Below are positions 1-9,589 of a stretch of DNA of 64,000 nt, in pieces. Position numbers and translations under genes: made by a program. Every line of letters starts with the position of its first letter. Position 1 is the stretch's first letter. The DNA comes from an uncultured Neptuniibacter sp. (GTDB lineage: Bacteria; Pseudomonadota; Gammaproteobacteria; Pseudomonadales; Balneatricaceae): contig NZ_CANMIR010000002.1 in the NCBI RefSeq assembly GCF_947498015.1, forward strand, positions 186,001-250,000, in the 5' to 3' direction. The notes beneath the pieces are model-generated. The model searched no databases. It worked only from the letters and a program-made list of their open reading frames with translations, and was not told the origin of the DNA.

Positions 1-1
1 C

Positions 2-358
2 CGGCCTCAGGATTCACATATGAATCCCCACCACTCCTCTTCCCTACAACTTGTTTGCCACTCAGATATCCCCTTCGAATCCGGCGACAATATCACAATC
101 AAAATCCCCAGTATCGCGTCTAACCTCGAGGTACTTGGTACCATTCAAAGCTGTGAAGGTACGCATAATGGATATGAGTTGGGGATCGCATTTACCAATA
201 TCGACGCACTGATGCGTATCCGTATTCTGGAACAGCTCTGCTATATCCAACGATACCGCAAACATGTACATGAATTCGAAGGTCGCGAGTTGTCAGATCA
301 GGATGCAGCTCTGGAGTGGATCGGAAAATATGCGCATCTGTTTCCAGTTGCCTGCTGA
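2..358 (+). CDS. PilZ domain protein, 5' end cut by the window edge
   Basis: The reading frame is open to the left edge of the window. The visible part covers the second half of a PilZ beta-barrel: an SGD turn, a central GYELGIAF strand and the following helix (RIRILEQLCYIQRY). The N-terminal arginine-rich c-di-GMP-binding motif (RxxxR) that should precede it is absent, so it presumably lies upstream of the window and the ATG at 20 is probably internal. A C-terminal tail (ALEWIGKYAHLFP) follows the barrel. PilZ proteins bind cyclic di-GMP and act as effectors in motility or surface behaviour; binding cannot be judged here because the key residues are not visible. The gene precedes kdsA on the same strand with an 80-base gap. 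Confidence 0.75.
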   Translation, partial: RPQDSHMNPHHSSSLQLVCHSDIPFESGDNITIKIPSIASNLEVLGTIQSCEGTHNGYELGIAFTNIDALMRIRILEQLCYIQRYRKHVHEFEGRELSDQDAALEWIGKYAHLFPVAC

Positions 359-435
359 GCTTAAAGCACCTGAAGCCTCTGCATTGCAGCAATAAATCGT
401 TATACTACACACTTCTTTTATTGGATGGGTGATAG

Positions 436-1290
<855 letters not shown>

Positions 1291-1303
1291 GTTTTTATTT
1301 TGA

Positions 1304-1326
1304 CAGGCCTCCCTTCTGGGGGCCTG
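1304..1326 (+). terminator. possible weak terminator after kdsA
   Basis: A 9-bp stem (1304-1312 with 1318-1326, one G.T pair) and 5-base loop lies 13 bases after the kdsA stop. There is no clean T-tract after it (CTCTCTT), so termination would be inefficient or Rho-assisted. Confidence 0.35.
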
Positions 1327-1426
1327 CTCTCTTCAACATTCACCCAGAAATCTTTCCCAAAGTGCTGACTTCTGATGCGCCCCTTGTCTATGATAGGCGG
1401 ATGGACGAAGAACAGGATCTGCCACA

Positions 1427-3421
1427 ATGAGTAACACCCCGGAATCTCTCTACGATGCGCTTCAGGATGGAATCGAAATCGGTCCGGAGCACCATCGATT
1501 CAAACTGATTAAGCATACCGGTATTCATGCACTGGGACGGCTCTGGCAGGCCGAGGATATTAGTGTTCAGGGCTCCCCTCTGGTCACCCTGCTGATCATC
1601 AATCCCTTTCTGCTTAAGCAAACTAACTTCGTTGAAGGGATTAAAAAGCACGCAGCTTTGAACAAGCAGCTGAAAAATAAGCATATCGCTGAGTGTTACG
1701 GCTTCTTTACTCACAAGAGTAAATTACTGTTCCTCTCCTACGAAAAACTTGATGGGCTAACCCTCGGGGGCTTAATTCACAAGGGTGGCAAACTTGCTGA
1801 GAAGCAGCAGTTAGGGCTGATTCGACAGCTCGCATATGCAATAGATATGGGCTATCAAAAACTACACAGCGCCCACGGTTGCCTGGACAGCGACTTTATT
1901 TTTATCAATCGCAACGGTGGGATCAAACTCACACTTTTCTCACTTAGGGAGAGTTTGGAATCCCTATCTGCGCTGCTACCGGAACCATTCCGCTACAAGC
2001 AATACCAAGCACCTGAAGGTTTCCATCCGGGTAAGTTAACACGTCAAGCCGATGTCTACTCTTTTGCCTGCATTCTGTATGAGCTATTCACCGGAAAATC
2101 CGGGTTCACTCCTGAAGATACTGAAGCACAACGAGTACGTACCCCTTTAGCACAGCCCAAAAATCTCAGCGACACACAGTGGGAATCATTACAGAAAGCC
2201 CTCTCCACCACCCCGGAAGAACGCTTTAACAGCTGTACTGAAATGGTTGAGGCTCTTTTCCCCCCTCAGTCTGAAGAGGCTCAGACAACCGAACCAGAAC
2301 AGCCGGTTCCTGAAGATGTAGCCGAAGACACACAGGAAATACCAGCTGAAGAGAGTAGCCCTTCGAAAAAAAGGCTACCCAAACTATCCCTCTCCAAACC
2401 CGTCATGATGAGTTTGGTGGGATGTTTACTCTTTGCGATCGGCTATCTGATCGGTTGGTTTACCTCTGAATTTATCAATTTCAAAGAGCGTGATTTTCAA
2501 GCACTACAGATCCAGAAGCAGAATGAAGCGTTGCAACAGATGTACTCATCCCTTCAGGCCCAGCAGGAACTTCATAACAAACAGGACCAGCAACTGAAGG
2601 ACAATCAGCTTGAGATTACCGTTCTGCAGCAGAAGCTTGAAAAAGCACGTGCCAAGCTTCAGAACCAGGATCCAGAAAAACCAGGCAACCAGATCTTTAA
2701 AGATCAGATCAGTGACCAAACCTATGGACCTGAAATGGTGGTCCTTCCCTCAGGACAGTTTCGCATGGGTGATCAGGCAGGCTTGGGTGATGACAACGAG
2801 AAACCGGTGCATGTGGTCCACATAGCTAAACCTTTTGCCATTGCCCGTTTTGAAGTTACCTTCAAAGAGTATGATGAGTTTGCCGATGCAACCAGCCGCC
2901 CTCTTCCCAGCGACGAAGGCTGGGGGAGAGGTCAGAGGCCGGTCATCAATGTAAGCTGGAAAGATGCAGCTGCGTATGCAACCTGGCTGAAGAATAAAAC
3001 CGGACTTCCCTACCGGCTACCCTCTGAGGCAGAGTGGGAGTATGCCGCCAGAGCTGGCAGCCTCTCAACATTCTGGTGGGGGGATGAGTTCAAAGAGAAT
3101 ATGGCCAATTGTGCAGGCTGCGGCAGTGAATGGGATGGAAAACAAACGGCTCCTGTCGGTAGTTTCTCCCCCAATAACTGGGGATTACACGACATGACTG
3201 GCAATGTGGATGAGTGGGTCGCCGACTGCTACCTTGAGAACTATACCCAAGCCCCGATCGATGGATCGGCATATAAACAAAGAGGTTGTGCAGACCGGGT
3301 AATGCGTGGTGGCTCATGGTTTGAGATTGAAAGACTGATCCGCCCTGCGAGCCGCTATCGGAACCCTCTGAATGCAAAGAGAGATAGCTGGGGCTTCCGT
3401 GTTGCTCTGGACCTTGAGTAA
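1427..3421 (+). CDS. membrane pseudokinase with C-terminal SUMF/FGE-sulfatase fold domain
   Basis: 664 residues in four parts. Residues about 25-275 follow a serine/threonine kinase fold: the helical C-lobe with APE (195-197) and ADVYSFACILYELFTG (208-223) is clear. The catalytic residues are gone. The HRD position reads HGC (150-152), the DFG position reads LFS (170-172), and the VAIK-lysine strand reads TLLII. A Glu/Pro-rich linker leads to one TM helix (about 325-344) preceded by KKRLPKL, predicting the kinase-like part inside and the rest in the periplasm. A Gln-rich coiled coil (about 352-413) follows. Residues 434-664 are a formylglycine-generating/SUMF-type fold, with PSGQFRMGD, RLPSEAEWEYAARAG, NVDEWVADCY, RGGSW and GFRVALD, but without the paired catalytic cysteines near RGGSW. 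It is probably a signalling or scaffold protein rather than an enzyme; its function is unknown. The DUF4139 gene follows after 58 bases. Confidence 0.85.
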   Translation: MSNTPESLYDALQDGIEIGPEHHRFKLIKHTGIHALGRLWQAEDISVQGSPLVTLLIINPFLLKQTNFVEGIKKHAALNKQLKNKHIAECYGFFTHKSKLLFLSYEKLDGLTLGGLIHKGGKLAEKQQLGLIRQLAYAIDMGYQKLHSAHGCLDSDFIFINRNGGIKLTLFSLRESLESLSALLPEPFRYKQYQAPEGFHPGKLTRQADVYSFACILYELFTGKSGFTPEDTEAQRVRTPLAQPKNLSDTQWESLQKALSTTPEERFNSCTEMVEALFPPQSEEAQTTEPEQPVPEDVAEDTQEIPAEESSPSKKRLPKLSLSKPVMMSLVGCLLFAIGYLIGWFTSEFINFKERDFQALQIQKQNEALQQMYSSLQAQQELHNKQDQQLKDNQLEITVLQQKLEKARAKLQNQDPEKPGNQIFKDQISDQTYGPEMVVLPSGQFRMGDQAGLGDDNEKPVHVVHIAKPFAIARFEVTFKEYDEFADATSRPLPSDEGWGRGQRPVINVSWKDAAAYATWLKNKTGLPYRLPSEAEWEYAARAGSLSTFWWGDEFKENMANCAGCGSEWDGKQTAPVGSFSPNNWGLHDMTGNVDEWVADCYLENYTQAPIDGSAYKQRGCADRVMRGGSWFEIERLIRPASRYRNPLNAKRDSWGFRVALDLE

Positions 3422-3479
3422 GCCTGAGTTCATACCCTTCAGGTATAAAGAGCATATGGATTTTTAAAAGGACAACGTC

Positions 3480-4892
3480 ATGCAGATCACCAAGTGGAAC
3501 CTTTGCGTTCTGATTACCGCTCTAAGCTCGCTCACGGCTCATGCGGACAGCCTTCAGATCAGTTCAGAACAGCGTCAATCCTTAGATCTGACTCTGTACA
3601 ACCAGAATCTTGGTCTGGTCAGGGAAACCCGTCAGTTGCCTCCTCTGACATCTGAACAGGTGATTACCCTTGAGGATGTCAGTGAACAGCTACAAGTTGC
3701 CAGCCTCCGCATCGATAATGCGGGTATGATCTTAGAGCAGAACCTTAATACCAACCTGTTAAATCAGCACAACCTGTTACAGCACTATATTGGTAAAGAG
3801 CTACAACTGGCGCGTTTAAATCCGGTTTCAGGTCAGGAGGTAATCAGCGCAGTTAAGCTGCTCAGTGTGGATGGCAACCGCGCCCTGATCAAACAGAATA
3901 ACCGCTTCGAAAGCATCCCTCTAAACAATCAATGGCGCTTTATCTTCCCCAGCCTGCCGGGGGACCTTCTTAGCAAACCCAGCATCAATTTCCGTAGCGA
4001 CGGTACGAAAAAACCACAAGAGGCAAGAATCAGTTACCTGACATCCGGATTACAGTGGTCGATGGATTATGTTCTGACGCTCAATCAAGCGGGCGATAAA
4101 GCCTCTCTCGATGGTCGCGCCAGCCTGAGCAACCGGACTGGAACTGACTTCAAAGATGCCCAAGTCTCTTTGGTTGCCGGCAACCTCAACAATCCAGGCG
4201 GGAATCGCCACGCCGAGATGCTGCAAGCCGATTTTTCTGCCAGGGGCGTGGCACGAGCCGCACCGAAAGCGGTTACTCAGGAAAACCTTGGAGACTTTCA
4301 CCTCTTTACGCTTCCACGAAAAGTAAGCTTGCTTGATGGTCAGATCAAACAGGTCTCCTTCCTGAACTCCGACAGCATCCCGGTCCAGCGTAGTTACGAT
4401 TATGAATTCCTTGTTTACCCAACCCTTGAGCGAAACCAGCATCGAGTAAAACCCGTACTGACGCTGACCTTTGAGAATGAAGAGCAAAGTAATTTGGGCC
4501 TGCCGCTGCCCGCAGGAAAGGTTCGTACCTTTACGCCCGATCAGCAAGGGATGCTTCAGTTTGCAGGTGGAAGTCAGATCGGACATACAGGCAAAGGCGA
4601 TCAGGTAGAGCTCAAACAGGGGAAAGCGTTTGATCTCTCCATTCATCGAAAGCAAACGCACTTCAGTAAAACATTCAACGGTTTCCTCGTAGGTCAGGAG
4701 CTAAGAATAAGCAACAGCCGTCCAACCGCAGCAAAGCTGGTCTTAACTGCCAACTTCCCGCTGCAGTGGGACATTAAAGAGAGTAGCTTCCCCTTCGATA
4801 AAGTGATGGGAGGAAGCGCACGATGGCAGATCGATGTACCCGCCAAGGGCGAAGCACTACTTGCCTTCAAAGTACAGATGGAGAAGCGCTAA
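3480..4892 (+). CDS. secreted DUF4139 domain protein
   Basis: 470 residues starting with a signal peptide (hydrophobic stretch about 6-20, AHA before DS), so exported and with no lipobox. The body matches the DUF4139 family: an N-terminal beta-rich part (LTLYNQNLGLVRETRQL), the core ISYLTSGLQWSMDYVLTL, a SLSNRTGTDFKDAQVSLVAG strand pair, and a C-terminal mucoidy-inhibitor-A-like beta region ending in LLAFKVQMEK. Function is not established for the family. An AAGGA ribosome site precedes the ATG by 9 bases. It sits between the pseudokinase/SUMF gene and tapT on one strand with gaps of 58 and 3 bases, suggesting an operon. A shared periplasmic role with the SUMF-fold domain of the upstream protein is inference. 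Confidence 0.85.
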   Translation: MQITKWNLCVLITALSSLTAHADSLQISSEQRQSLDLTLYNQNLGLVRETRQLPPLTSEQVITLEDVSEQLQVASLRIDNAGMILEQNLNTNLLNQHNLLQHYIGKELQLARLNPVSGQEVISAVKLLSVDGNRALIKQNNRFESIPLNNQWRFIFPSLPGDLLSKPSINFRSDGTKKPQEARISYLTSGLQWSMDYVLTLNQAGDKASLDGRASLSNRTGTDFKDAQVSLVAGNLNNPGGNRHAEMLQADFSARGVARAAPKAVTQENLGDFHLFTLPRKVSLLDGQIKQVSFLNSDSIPVQRSYDYEFLVYPTLERNQHRVKPVLTLTFENEEQSNLGLPLPAGKVRTFTPDQQGMLQFAGGSQIGHTGKGDQVELKQGKAFDLSIHRKQTHFSKTFNGFLVGQELRISNSRPTAAKLVLTANFPLQWDIKESSFPFDKVMGGSARWQIDVPAKGEALLAFKVQMEKR

Positions 4893-4895
4893 GTT

Positions 4896-5495
4896 TTGCA
4901 GAACAGGTCCTGCGAAGGCTGCGGCCTGGAACTTCCTTGGTGCTGCTGTAGCCAGATTGAGCCGCAGCAGTGCCAGCTTGAGTTCGCACTACTGCTCCAT
5001 GAAAACGAACACCACAGAGCGACCGCAACCAGCAAAATCATCCAACAGGTTCTGCCAACAACCCAGCTCTATCAGTGGCAGCGCAAAGATCCTCCCAAGG
5101 CGCTTTTGGAGAGAATTAATGCCTCAGATACAGAGGTCTGGTTACTTTTCCCGGCAGACAGGCCAGAACTGATTACACGCAGCCGCCCCTTCAAACCCGC
5201 AGAGAAGAAGCGCTCCACACTCATCATAGTGCCTGACGGAACTTGGAAAGAGGTCAGAAAAATCGTGCGTAAAAGCCCCTGGCTTGATCAGTTACCTATC
5301 CTCTCCTTCTCTCCTGCGAGGAAAAGTCGCTATGACCTCCGTCGCAATCCCGATGCAGATCACCTGTGCACAGCAGAAACGGTAGCGGAGTTACTGAAGC
5401 TTAACAGAGAGGTCGAGGCGGCAAGCGAACTGGATCGCGCGCTGGATCGATTTATTCATCACTACAAGCGAGCACGTCAGAACCTTCCGCTGTAA
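4896..5495 (+). CDS. tapT: tRNA-uridine aminocarboxypropyltransferase (DTW domain, YfiP/TapT)
   Basis: Transfers the 3-amino-3-carboxypropyl group of S-adenosylmethionine to uridine 47 of tRNA variable loops (acp3U47). The 199-residue protein has the family's N-terminal cysteine cluster (C6, C9, then CCC at 16-18), the HxxxxHRATATSK motif (35-47), and the signature PDGTWKEVRK with D114, T116 and W117, the DTW motif as found in YfiP. The C-terminal part (TAETVAELL) is also typical. The start is a TTG three bases after the DUF4139 stop. No ATG fits without losing the first cysteines. The tight spacing implies co-translation with the upstream gene. It converges on the nitrilase gene. Confidence 0.9.
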   Translation: MQNRSCEGCGLELPWCCCSQIEPQQCQLEFALLLHENEHHRATATSKIIQQVLPTTQLYQWQRKDPPKALLERINASDTEVWLLFPADRPELITRSRPFKPAEKKRSTLIIVPDGTWKEVRKIVRKSPWLDQLPILSFSPARKSRYDLRRNPDADHLCTAETVAELLKLNREVEAASELDRALDRFIHHYKRARQNLPL

Positions 5496-5532
5496 CCTAT
5501 GGAGCACTGATTAAAAGCGCAGTCCGCTCCTC

Positions 5533-6501
5533 TCAATCGATAAATGTAGCCGGTACCTTACAACGCCGATCAACCTCCAACTTAAACAGATCCGGGCGCC
5601 CATAATGCCCGGCAACATCCAGCGCCTTTCTGGCTCGTCGAGCTTCCCTAATATCGATCTCCGCGTAGAGCACCTCTTTCTCCTGGTGTAAGGGCCCCGC
5701 GACTAAACCTCCAAATGGTTTTATCACTGCAGCGTCACCCGGATTGATCCACTCATCTTCGGTAAAAAGCGCCTCCCGTTCGGGAAAGTCGGCCGGTATA
5801 TCTTCCCCTGTCATCGCCGTCGCTGTACTCAGAACCCAGCATCCTCCCTCACGGGCGATATGATTCATCGACGCGAGCCAGGTCTCTCCGCTATCCCATG
5901 TGGGAGCAATGTAGATATCAATATTCTGGGAAAAAAGACTATATCGTGCCAAAGGCATATAGTTTTCCCAACAGATTAAGCAACCAATACGTCCCACCGC
6001 TGTGTCGACAACTTTCAGACCAGAGGCGTCACCCATCCCCCAAACCATTTTTTCAGGATTGGTTGGCATCAACTTACGATGTCGGTTCACAATCTGACCA
6101 TCCGCGTCTATGACCACAACCGAATTATACAAAGTGCTGCCGCTATAACGGCGATCCAACTCATTCAGCCCCATCACTACAACCACATTAAGTTCAGCAG
6201 CGGCGTCACATAACCGGTTTAGATCACCGGCATCGATATCGACTGAGTTTTCACGTAAACGAGCATGTATCTCATTTCCTAAAGCCATATCCCCTCCCGG
6301 TTTAAGTCGCCAGATCCATGTGGGATACCCCGGCAGGTAGGCTTCAGGAAACACAACCAACTGAGCTCCCTGCTTCGCCGCTTCATGTAAAGTTTCAAGT
6401 GCCCGTTCCATGCTGGCTTCAAGGTTTAACAACACAGGAGGGAGTTGTGCAATCGCTATAGGAGTTGGGGTAGCCATGAGAGAGGTCCTGTTGTCGGTCA
6501 T
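5533..6501 (-). CDS. carbon-nitrogen hydrolase, nitrilase branch
   Basis: 322 residues with the complete nitrilase-superfamily triad: E53 in VVFPEAYLPGYP, K143 in HRKLMPT and C177 in GCLICWENYMPLAR. The WEN after the cysteine and the HRKLMPT sequence are characteristic of true nitrilases (nitrile to acid plus ammonia) rather than amidases or N-carbamoylases. The substrate (aliphatic, aryl or cyanide-like) cannot be decided. No signal peptide, so cytoplasmic. An internal ATG at codon 9 (MATPTPIAIAQL) could be the true start. It is a lone minus-strand gene, with no aldoxime dehydratase or nitrile hydratase beside it. Confidence 0.88.
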   Translation of the reverse strand: MTDNRTSLMATPTPIAIAQLPPVLLNLEASMERALETLHEAAKQGAQLVVFPEAYLPGYPTWIWRLKPGGDMALGNEIHARLRENSVDIDAGDLNRLCDAAAELNVVVVMGLNELDRRYSGSTLYNSVVVIDADGQIVNRHRKLMPTNPEKMVWGMGDASGLKVVDTAVGRIGCLICWENYMPLARYSLFSQNIDIYIAPTWDSGETWLASMNHIAREGGCWVLSTATAMTGEDIPADFPEREALFTEDEWINPGDAAVIKPFGGLVAGPLHQEKEVLYAEIDIREARRARKALDVAGHYGRPDLFKLEVDRRCKVPATFID

Positions 6502-6618
6502 GTTCTATAAGCATAGAGCATGACGCCAATCACACAGGGAAATTCGATATTAGGGAAGACCTATATCTGTACGTCAGATATGTGTGGGTTGGGGAGGTGA
6601 GTATTGATAAAAGCTGTC

Positions 6619-7089
6619 TTATAACTGCGGCATACGTGCCAGCCACTGATCAGCTTTGCGCGGATCAGCCTGCAGACCCAACTCACCATCAGCATAAGCG
6701 TCACACAAGCGCTTAATCGCAAGGTGATGTCCCTGTTCAGCCGCTTGTTGATAGAACGCCAGCGCCTTAACGGGATCAGCCTTAAAATAGTGCTCGAAAC
6801 CCTCTTCAAAAATCCGACCCATCTGATACTGAGCCTTCAGGTCCCCTTTCTCTGCCGCCTGCTGCAGATAGATGCCTCCCTGAATTCGATTTTCAACGCC
6901 CTCCCCTCTAAAGTGCAGCAGATGACCATACACAGAAAGCGCACGTTTATCTCCATTATCCGCAGCGAAGCGGAACAGCTTCATCACAAAATTGTGTTTT
7001 TTAAGTGAGCCTTGCTTAACGGAAGAGCGAAATAGCCCATAGGCGATAAAAAAAACTAAAGGCGCTATCAGTTTAGAGAAAAATCGCAT
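6619..7089 (-). CDS. Sel1-like repeat protein with N-terminal membrane anchor
   Basis: About 157 residues from the chosen ATG. A GGAG lies 6 bases before it; a tandem ATG at 7092 is an alternative, and the longer frame reaching 7161 lacks a ribosome site. An N-terminal hydrophobic helix (LIAPLVFFIAYGLF) is followed by three Sel1-type TPR-like helix pairs with the signatures ALSVYGHLLHFRGEGV, YLQQAAEKGDLKAQYQMGRIFEEGF and ALAFYQQAAEQGHHLAIKRLCDAYADGELG. Sel1 repeats mediate protein-protein contacts, often at the envelope. The partner is unknown. The gene is divergent from cysK. Confidence 0.72.
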   Translation of the reverse strand: MRFFSKLIAPLVFFIAYGLFRSSVKQGSLKKHNFVMKLFRFAADNGDKRALSVYGHLLHFRGEGVENRIQGGIYLQQAAEKGDLKAQYQMGRIFEEGFEHYFKADPVKALAFYQQAAEQGHHLAIKRLCDAYADGELGLQADPRKADQWLARMPQL

Positions 7090-7302
7090 CATGCTCTCCG
7101 TTCTAGAATCAATTAATCCTGGCGCCGCTATCATATCAACCGTTCCTAATATTAGAAACAACCCTATCAGGACAAAAACTTCAATCTATGCACTTCCCCT
7201 TTTGGCAAAACTCCGGCTAGAATTGAAATTACATATAAAAACACAATCTAATATTCCTTTTGAATATATAGTTTTGTCATAAAGGATTAACTGGGTGACC
7301 AA

Positions 7303-8271
7303 ATGAACATTTATGAAGATAACTCTCTCACCATTGGTAATACACCTCTGGTTCACCTGAAACGTATTGCTCCCGGATTAAATATATTTGGCAAGATAGA
7401 ATCCAGAAACCCAGCCGGTTCTGTTAAATGCCGTATCGGTGCCAACATGATCTGGTCTGCCGAGAAAAGTGGAGCACTCAAGCCTGGTATGACAATGGTT
7501 GAGCCAACCAGCGGTAATACGGGTATTGCCCTGGCTTTTGTCGCTGCGTCTCGAGGTTATGAGATCATATTCACGATGCCCTCCTCTATGAGCCTGGAGC
7601 GTCGTAAGATCATGAAATCCCTGGGAGCCCAGATTGTACTGACCGAGCCGGCTAAAGGGATGAAAGGGGCTATCGAAAAGGCTCAGGAGATCGTTGATCA
7701 GAATCCTGAGACTCATATGATGCTGCAGCAGTTTGAAAACCCTGCGAACCCTGAGATTCATGAGAAAACCACCGGACCTGAGATCTGGAATGACACAGAA
7801 GGTCTGGTTGATATTTTAGTAGCCGGGGTGGGTACCGGTGGTACGATCACTGGGGTATCTCGCTACATCAAGCAACAACAGGGGAAAGCGATCACCTCCG
7901 TGGCTGTTGAACCTGTCGATTCACCGGTGATTACTCAGACAATCAATGGTGATGAGGTCAAACCCTCTCCGCATAAAATTCAAGGTATTGGTGCGGGCTT
8001 CATTCCGAAAAACCTGGACCTCTCACTGATTGATCAGGTAGAGCAAGTCAGCAATGAGGATGCAATTGATACCGCCCGCAAACTGATGGAGTCTGAAGGC
8101 ATTATGGCCGGGATCTCATGTGGTGCAGCCCTCTGCGCTGCGATTCGGGTCGCCAATCAGCCTGAAAATGCGGGCAAAAATATTGTAGTGATTTTACCGG
8201 ACTCTGGTGAGCGCTACCTTTCATCCGCACTGTTTGAAGGCATGTTCAGCGACAATGAGCTAGTGCAGTAA
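7303..8271 (+). CDS. cysK: cysteine synthase A (O-acetylserine sulfhydrylase)
   Basis: PLP enzyme making L-cysteine from O-acetyl-L-serine and sulfide. The 322-residue sequence is colinear with E. coli CysK from the start ([16 protein letters not shown]). PLP lysine is K42 in [12 protein letters not shown], the substrate loop is [12 protein letters not shown], the phosphate loop is [10 protein letters not shown], and the conserved [11 protein letters not shown] and ISCGAA are present. The last block reads SCG where E. coli has SSG. C-terminal [11 protein letters not shown] is typical of CysK rather than CysM. The ATG has a GGGTGAC a few bases upstream. It is followed directly by a strong bidirectional terminator, so it is monocistronic. 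Confidence 0.96.
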   Translation: MNIYEDNSLTIGNTPLVHLKRIAPGLNIFGKIESRNPAGSVKCRIGANMIWSAEKSGALKPGMTMVEPTSGNTGIALAFVAASRGYEIIFTMPSSMSLERRKIMKSLGAQIVLTEPAKGMKGAIEKAQEIVDQNPETHMMLQQFENPANPEIHEKTTGPEIWNDTEGLVDILVAGVGTGGTITGVSRYIKQQQGKAITSVAVEPVDSPVITQTINGDEVKPSPHKIQGIGAGFIPKNLDLSLIDQVEQVSNEDAIDTARKLMESEGIMAGISCGAALCAAIRVANQPENAGKNIVVILPDSGERYLSSALFEGMFSDNELVQ

Positions 8272-8293
8272 CAAGCCGGCAAAAATGACGCAT

Positions 8294-8327
8294 AAAAAAG
8301 CCAGAGCGACACCCGCTCTGGCTTTTA
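8294..8327. terminator. bidirectional intrinsic terminator (cysK / 65-aa gene)
   Basis: Perfect 10-bp stem (8299-8308 with 8314-8323), 5-base loop, A-run before and T-run after. It ends cysK on the plus strand and the small convergent gene on the minus strand. Confidence 0.9.
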
Positions 8328-8344
8328 TCTATCTGGAATCGATA

Positions 8345-8542
8345 TCAGTTTAGTAGTTCACGAATCTTATCGTGGGAGGGAAACTCCTCCAGATGCTCTA
8401 ACTGAACACTTCGATCGCTACTCTTTACAACGTTATACCACTGCGCTTTACGCTGCTGCCCCTGATAATACCCATCTACTTCATAGTGCTCACCATCCAG
8501 CGATAACACTGCGATCGTGCGCATATTCATATCCGTTTGCAT
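8345..8542 (-). CDS. small hypothetical protein (65 aa)
   Basis: A 65-residue frame of plausible composition (MRTIAVLSLDGEHYEVDGYYQGQQ, then WYNVVKSSDRSVQLEHLEEFP). No signal peptide, membrane segment or recognised family. Support is indirect: it ends just before the shared terminator at 8294-8327, which has a T-run in its direction. In-frame ATGs at 8530 and 8524 are alternatives. A GGACAG lies about 12 bases before the first ATG, rather far for a ribosome site. Confidence 0.55.
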   Translation of the reverse strand: MQTDMNMRTIAVLSLDGEHYEVDGYYQGQQRKAQWYNVVKSSDRSVQLEHLEEFPSHDKIRELLN

Positions 8543-8600
8543 CTTCTACTCTGTCCTGTTTGTAATTTTTCTACATACAAGCATAGCTTAAATTCAAATA

Positions 8601-8649
8601 ATTACAATTTTATGAACAAATTTCATACAAAAGAATAATAAATTGTAAT
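8601..8649. repeat. 10-bp perfect inverted repeat in an AT-rich gap
   Basis: ATTACAATTT at 8601-8610 and its exact reverse complement at 8640-8649, with a 29-base AT-rich spacer. It lies between the DyP peroxidase stop and the start of the 65-aa gene. It could be an operator for the small gene or a long-loop hairpin; it is not a standard terminator. Confidence 0.5.
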
Positions 8650-8662
8650 AAGACTACCTAAA

Positions 8663-9589
8663 CTATGATGCGATCTGTGCCAGGTAATCAACCGAGGGCG
8701 CAAAGAAAGACTGACCTGTCACAGCACGGGTATACTTCAACAGATGATCACTATGCCCAGCACCGTCACCTTCTACCATGCTTTTTAACATCAACGTAAA
8801 GTTATCGGGGGTTCGGCAATAACTGGCAAAGAGCAATCCACACTCCTGTGTTGAGCCATAGGGCATGCTGTGCCGAAGGATCTCTATAGAAGCTCCCGCC
8901 TCATCCTTTAACGAGGTTCTCTTGGTGTGAGCTGTTAGCGGTTTATCCTCTGATGTGTACTCAATATTGTCAGACTTGGTACGACCGATCGTATCTTCCT
9001 GACACTTCAAACTCTGCTGATTCCAATATGCCATATTGTGGACATAGCGCTGAAGATGGATATAACTCCCCCCGGAAAAAGCCGAATCTTCATCACCTAC
9101 GACCGCAACAGCCACCCGGTTTTCACCTTCAGGATTCTCAGTCCCATCAACAAACCCGGTCAGATCACGCGAGTCCAGATAGCGAAACCCCTCTACCTCC
9201 TCTACCAAGGCGACAGCGTCTGCCAACTCGGTATGTAAACGCTGGGCCACCATGAAATTCAGATCCTTACGCTGGGATCGAATATGGAAGAGCAGGTCAA
9301 CTGGCGTATTCGGAGCGATATTTTCTCCATTCTCTAAACTGGGGAAGGGCTGCAACTGCTTAGGCACATCACACAATCCAAGCTGAGACCAGTAAGCACT
9401 CCCGATCGCAGCAACAATGTGCAATTCGGCGTCTGGATAGTTCTGATTAAATAGTTGTTCAAGTGTGGAAATTTTGGAGAGAACCAACTTAACTCTATCC
9501 ACAGCACCATCATTGCGTGTCTGATTAAATGTCAGAAAAACTGCTGCGGGACTTGCCTCCGCTACGACGCCACGTTGAAACTGTGCCAT
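8663..9589 (-). CDS. DyP-type heme peroxidase (YfeX-like)
   Basis: 308 residues, the length of short cytoplasmic DyPs. The GxxDG signature is GFVDGTENP (D148 is the distal catalytic Asp). The proximal heme histidine is H221 in TAHTKRTSL, aligned with the histidine in YfeX. The downstream block RHSMPYGSTQECGLLFASYCR and the C-terminal FTLMLKSMV plus TGQSFFAPS are also family features. DyPs oxidise porphyrinogens and dyes with hydrogen peroxide. No Tat signal is visible and no encapsulin gene is adjacent; the C-terminus has no obvious encapsulin cargo tail. It is probably a cytoplasmic peroxide-linked enzyme. Confidence 0.92.
   Translation of the reverse strand: MAQFQRGVVAEASPAAVFLTFNQTRNDGAVDRVKLVLSKISTLEQLFNQNYPDAELHIVAAIGSAYWSQLGLCDVPKQLQPFPSLENGENIAPNTPVDLLFHIRSQRKDLNFMVAQRLHTELADAVALVEEVEGFRYLDSRDLTGFVDGTENPEGENRVAVAVVGDEDSAFSGGSYIHLQRYVHNMAYWNQQSLKCQEDTIGRTKSDNIEYTSEDKPLTAHTKRTSLKDEAGASIEILRHSMPYGSTQECGLLFASYCRTPDNFTLMLKSMVEGDGAGHSDHLLKYTRAVTGQSFFAPSVDYLAQIAS

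Noticed and set aside
4050..4661. 203-codon frame on minus opposite the DUF4139 gene
   Set aside because: Antisense shadow of a recognised family protein; no signal, motif or start context.
6561..6809. 82-codon minus frame overlapping the Sel1 gene end
   Set aside because: Basic, low-complexity frame shadow in another register of the Sel1-repeat gene.
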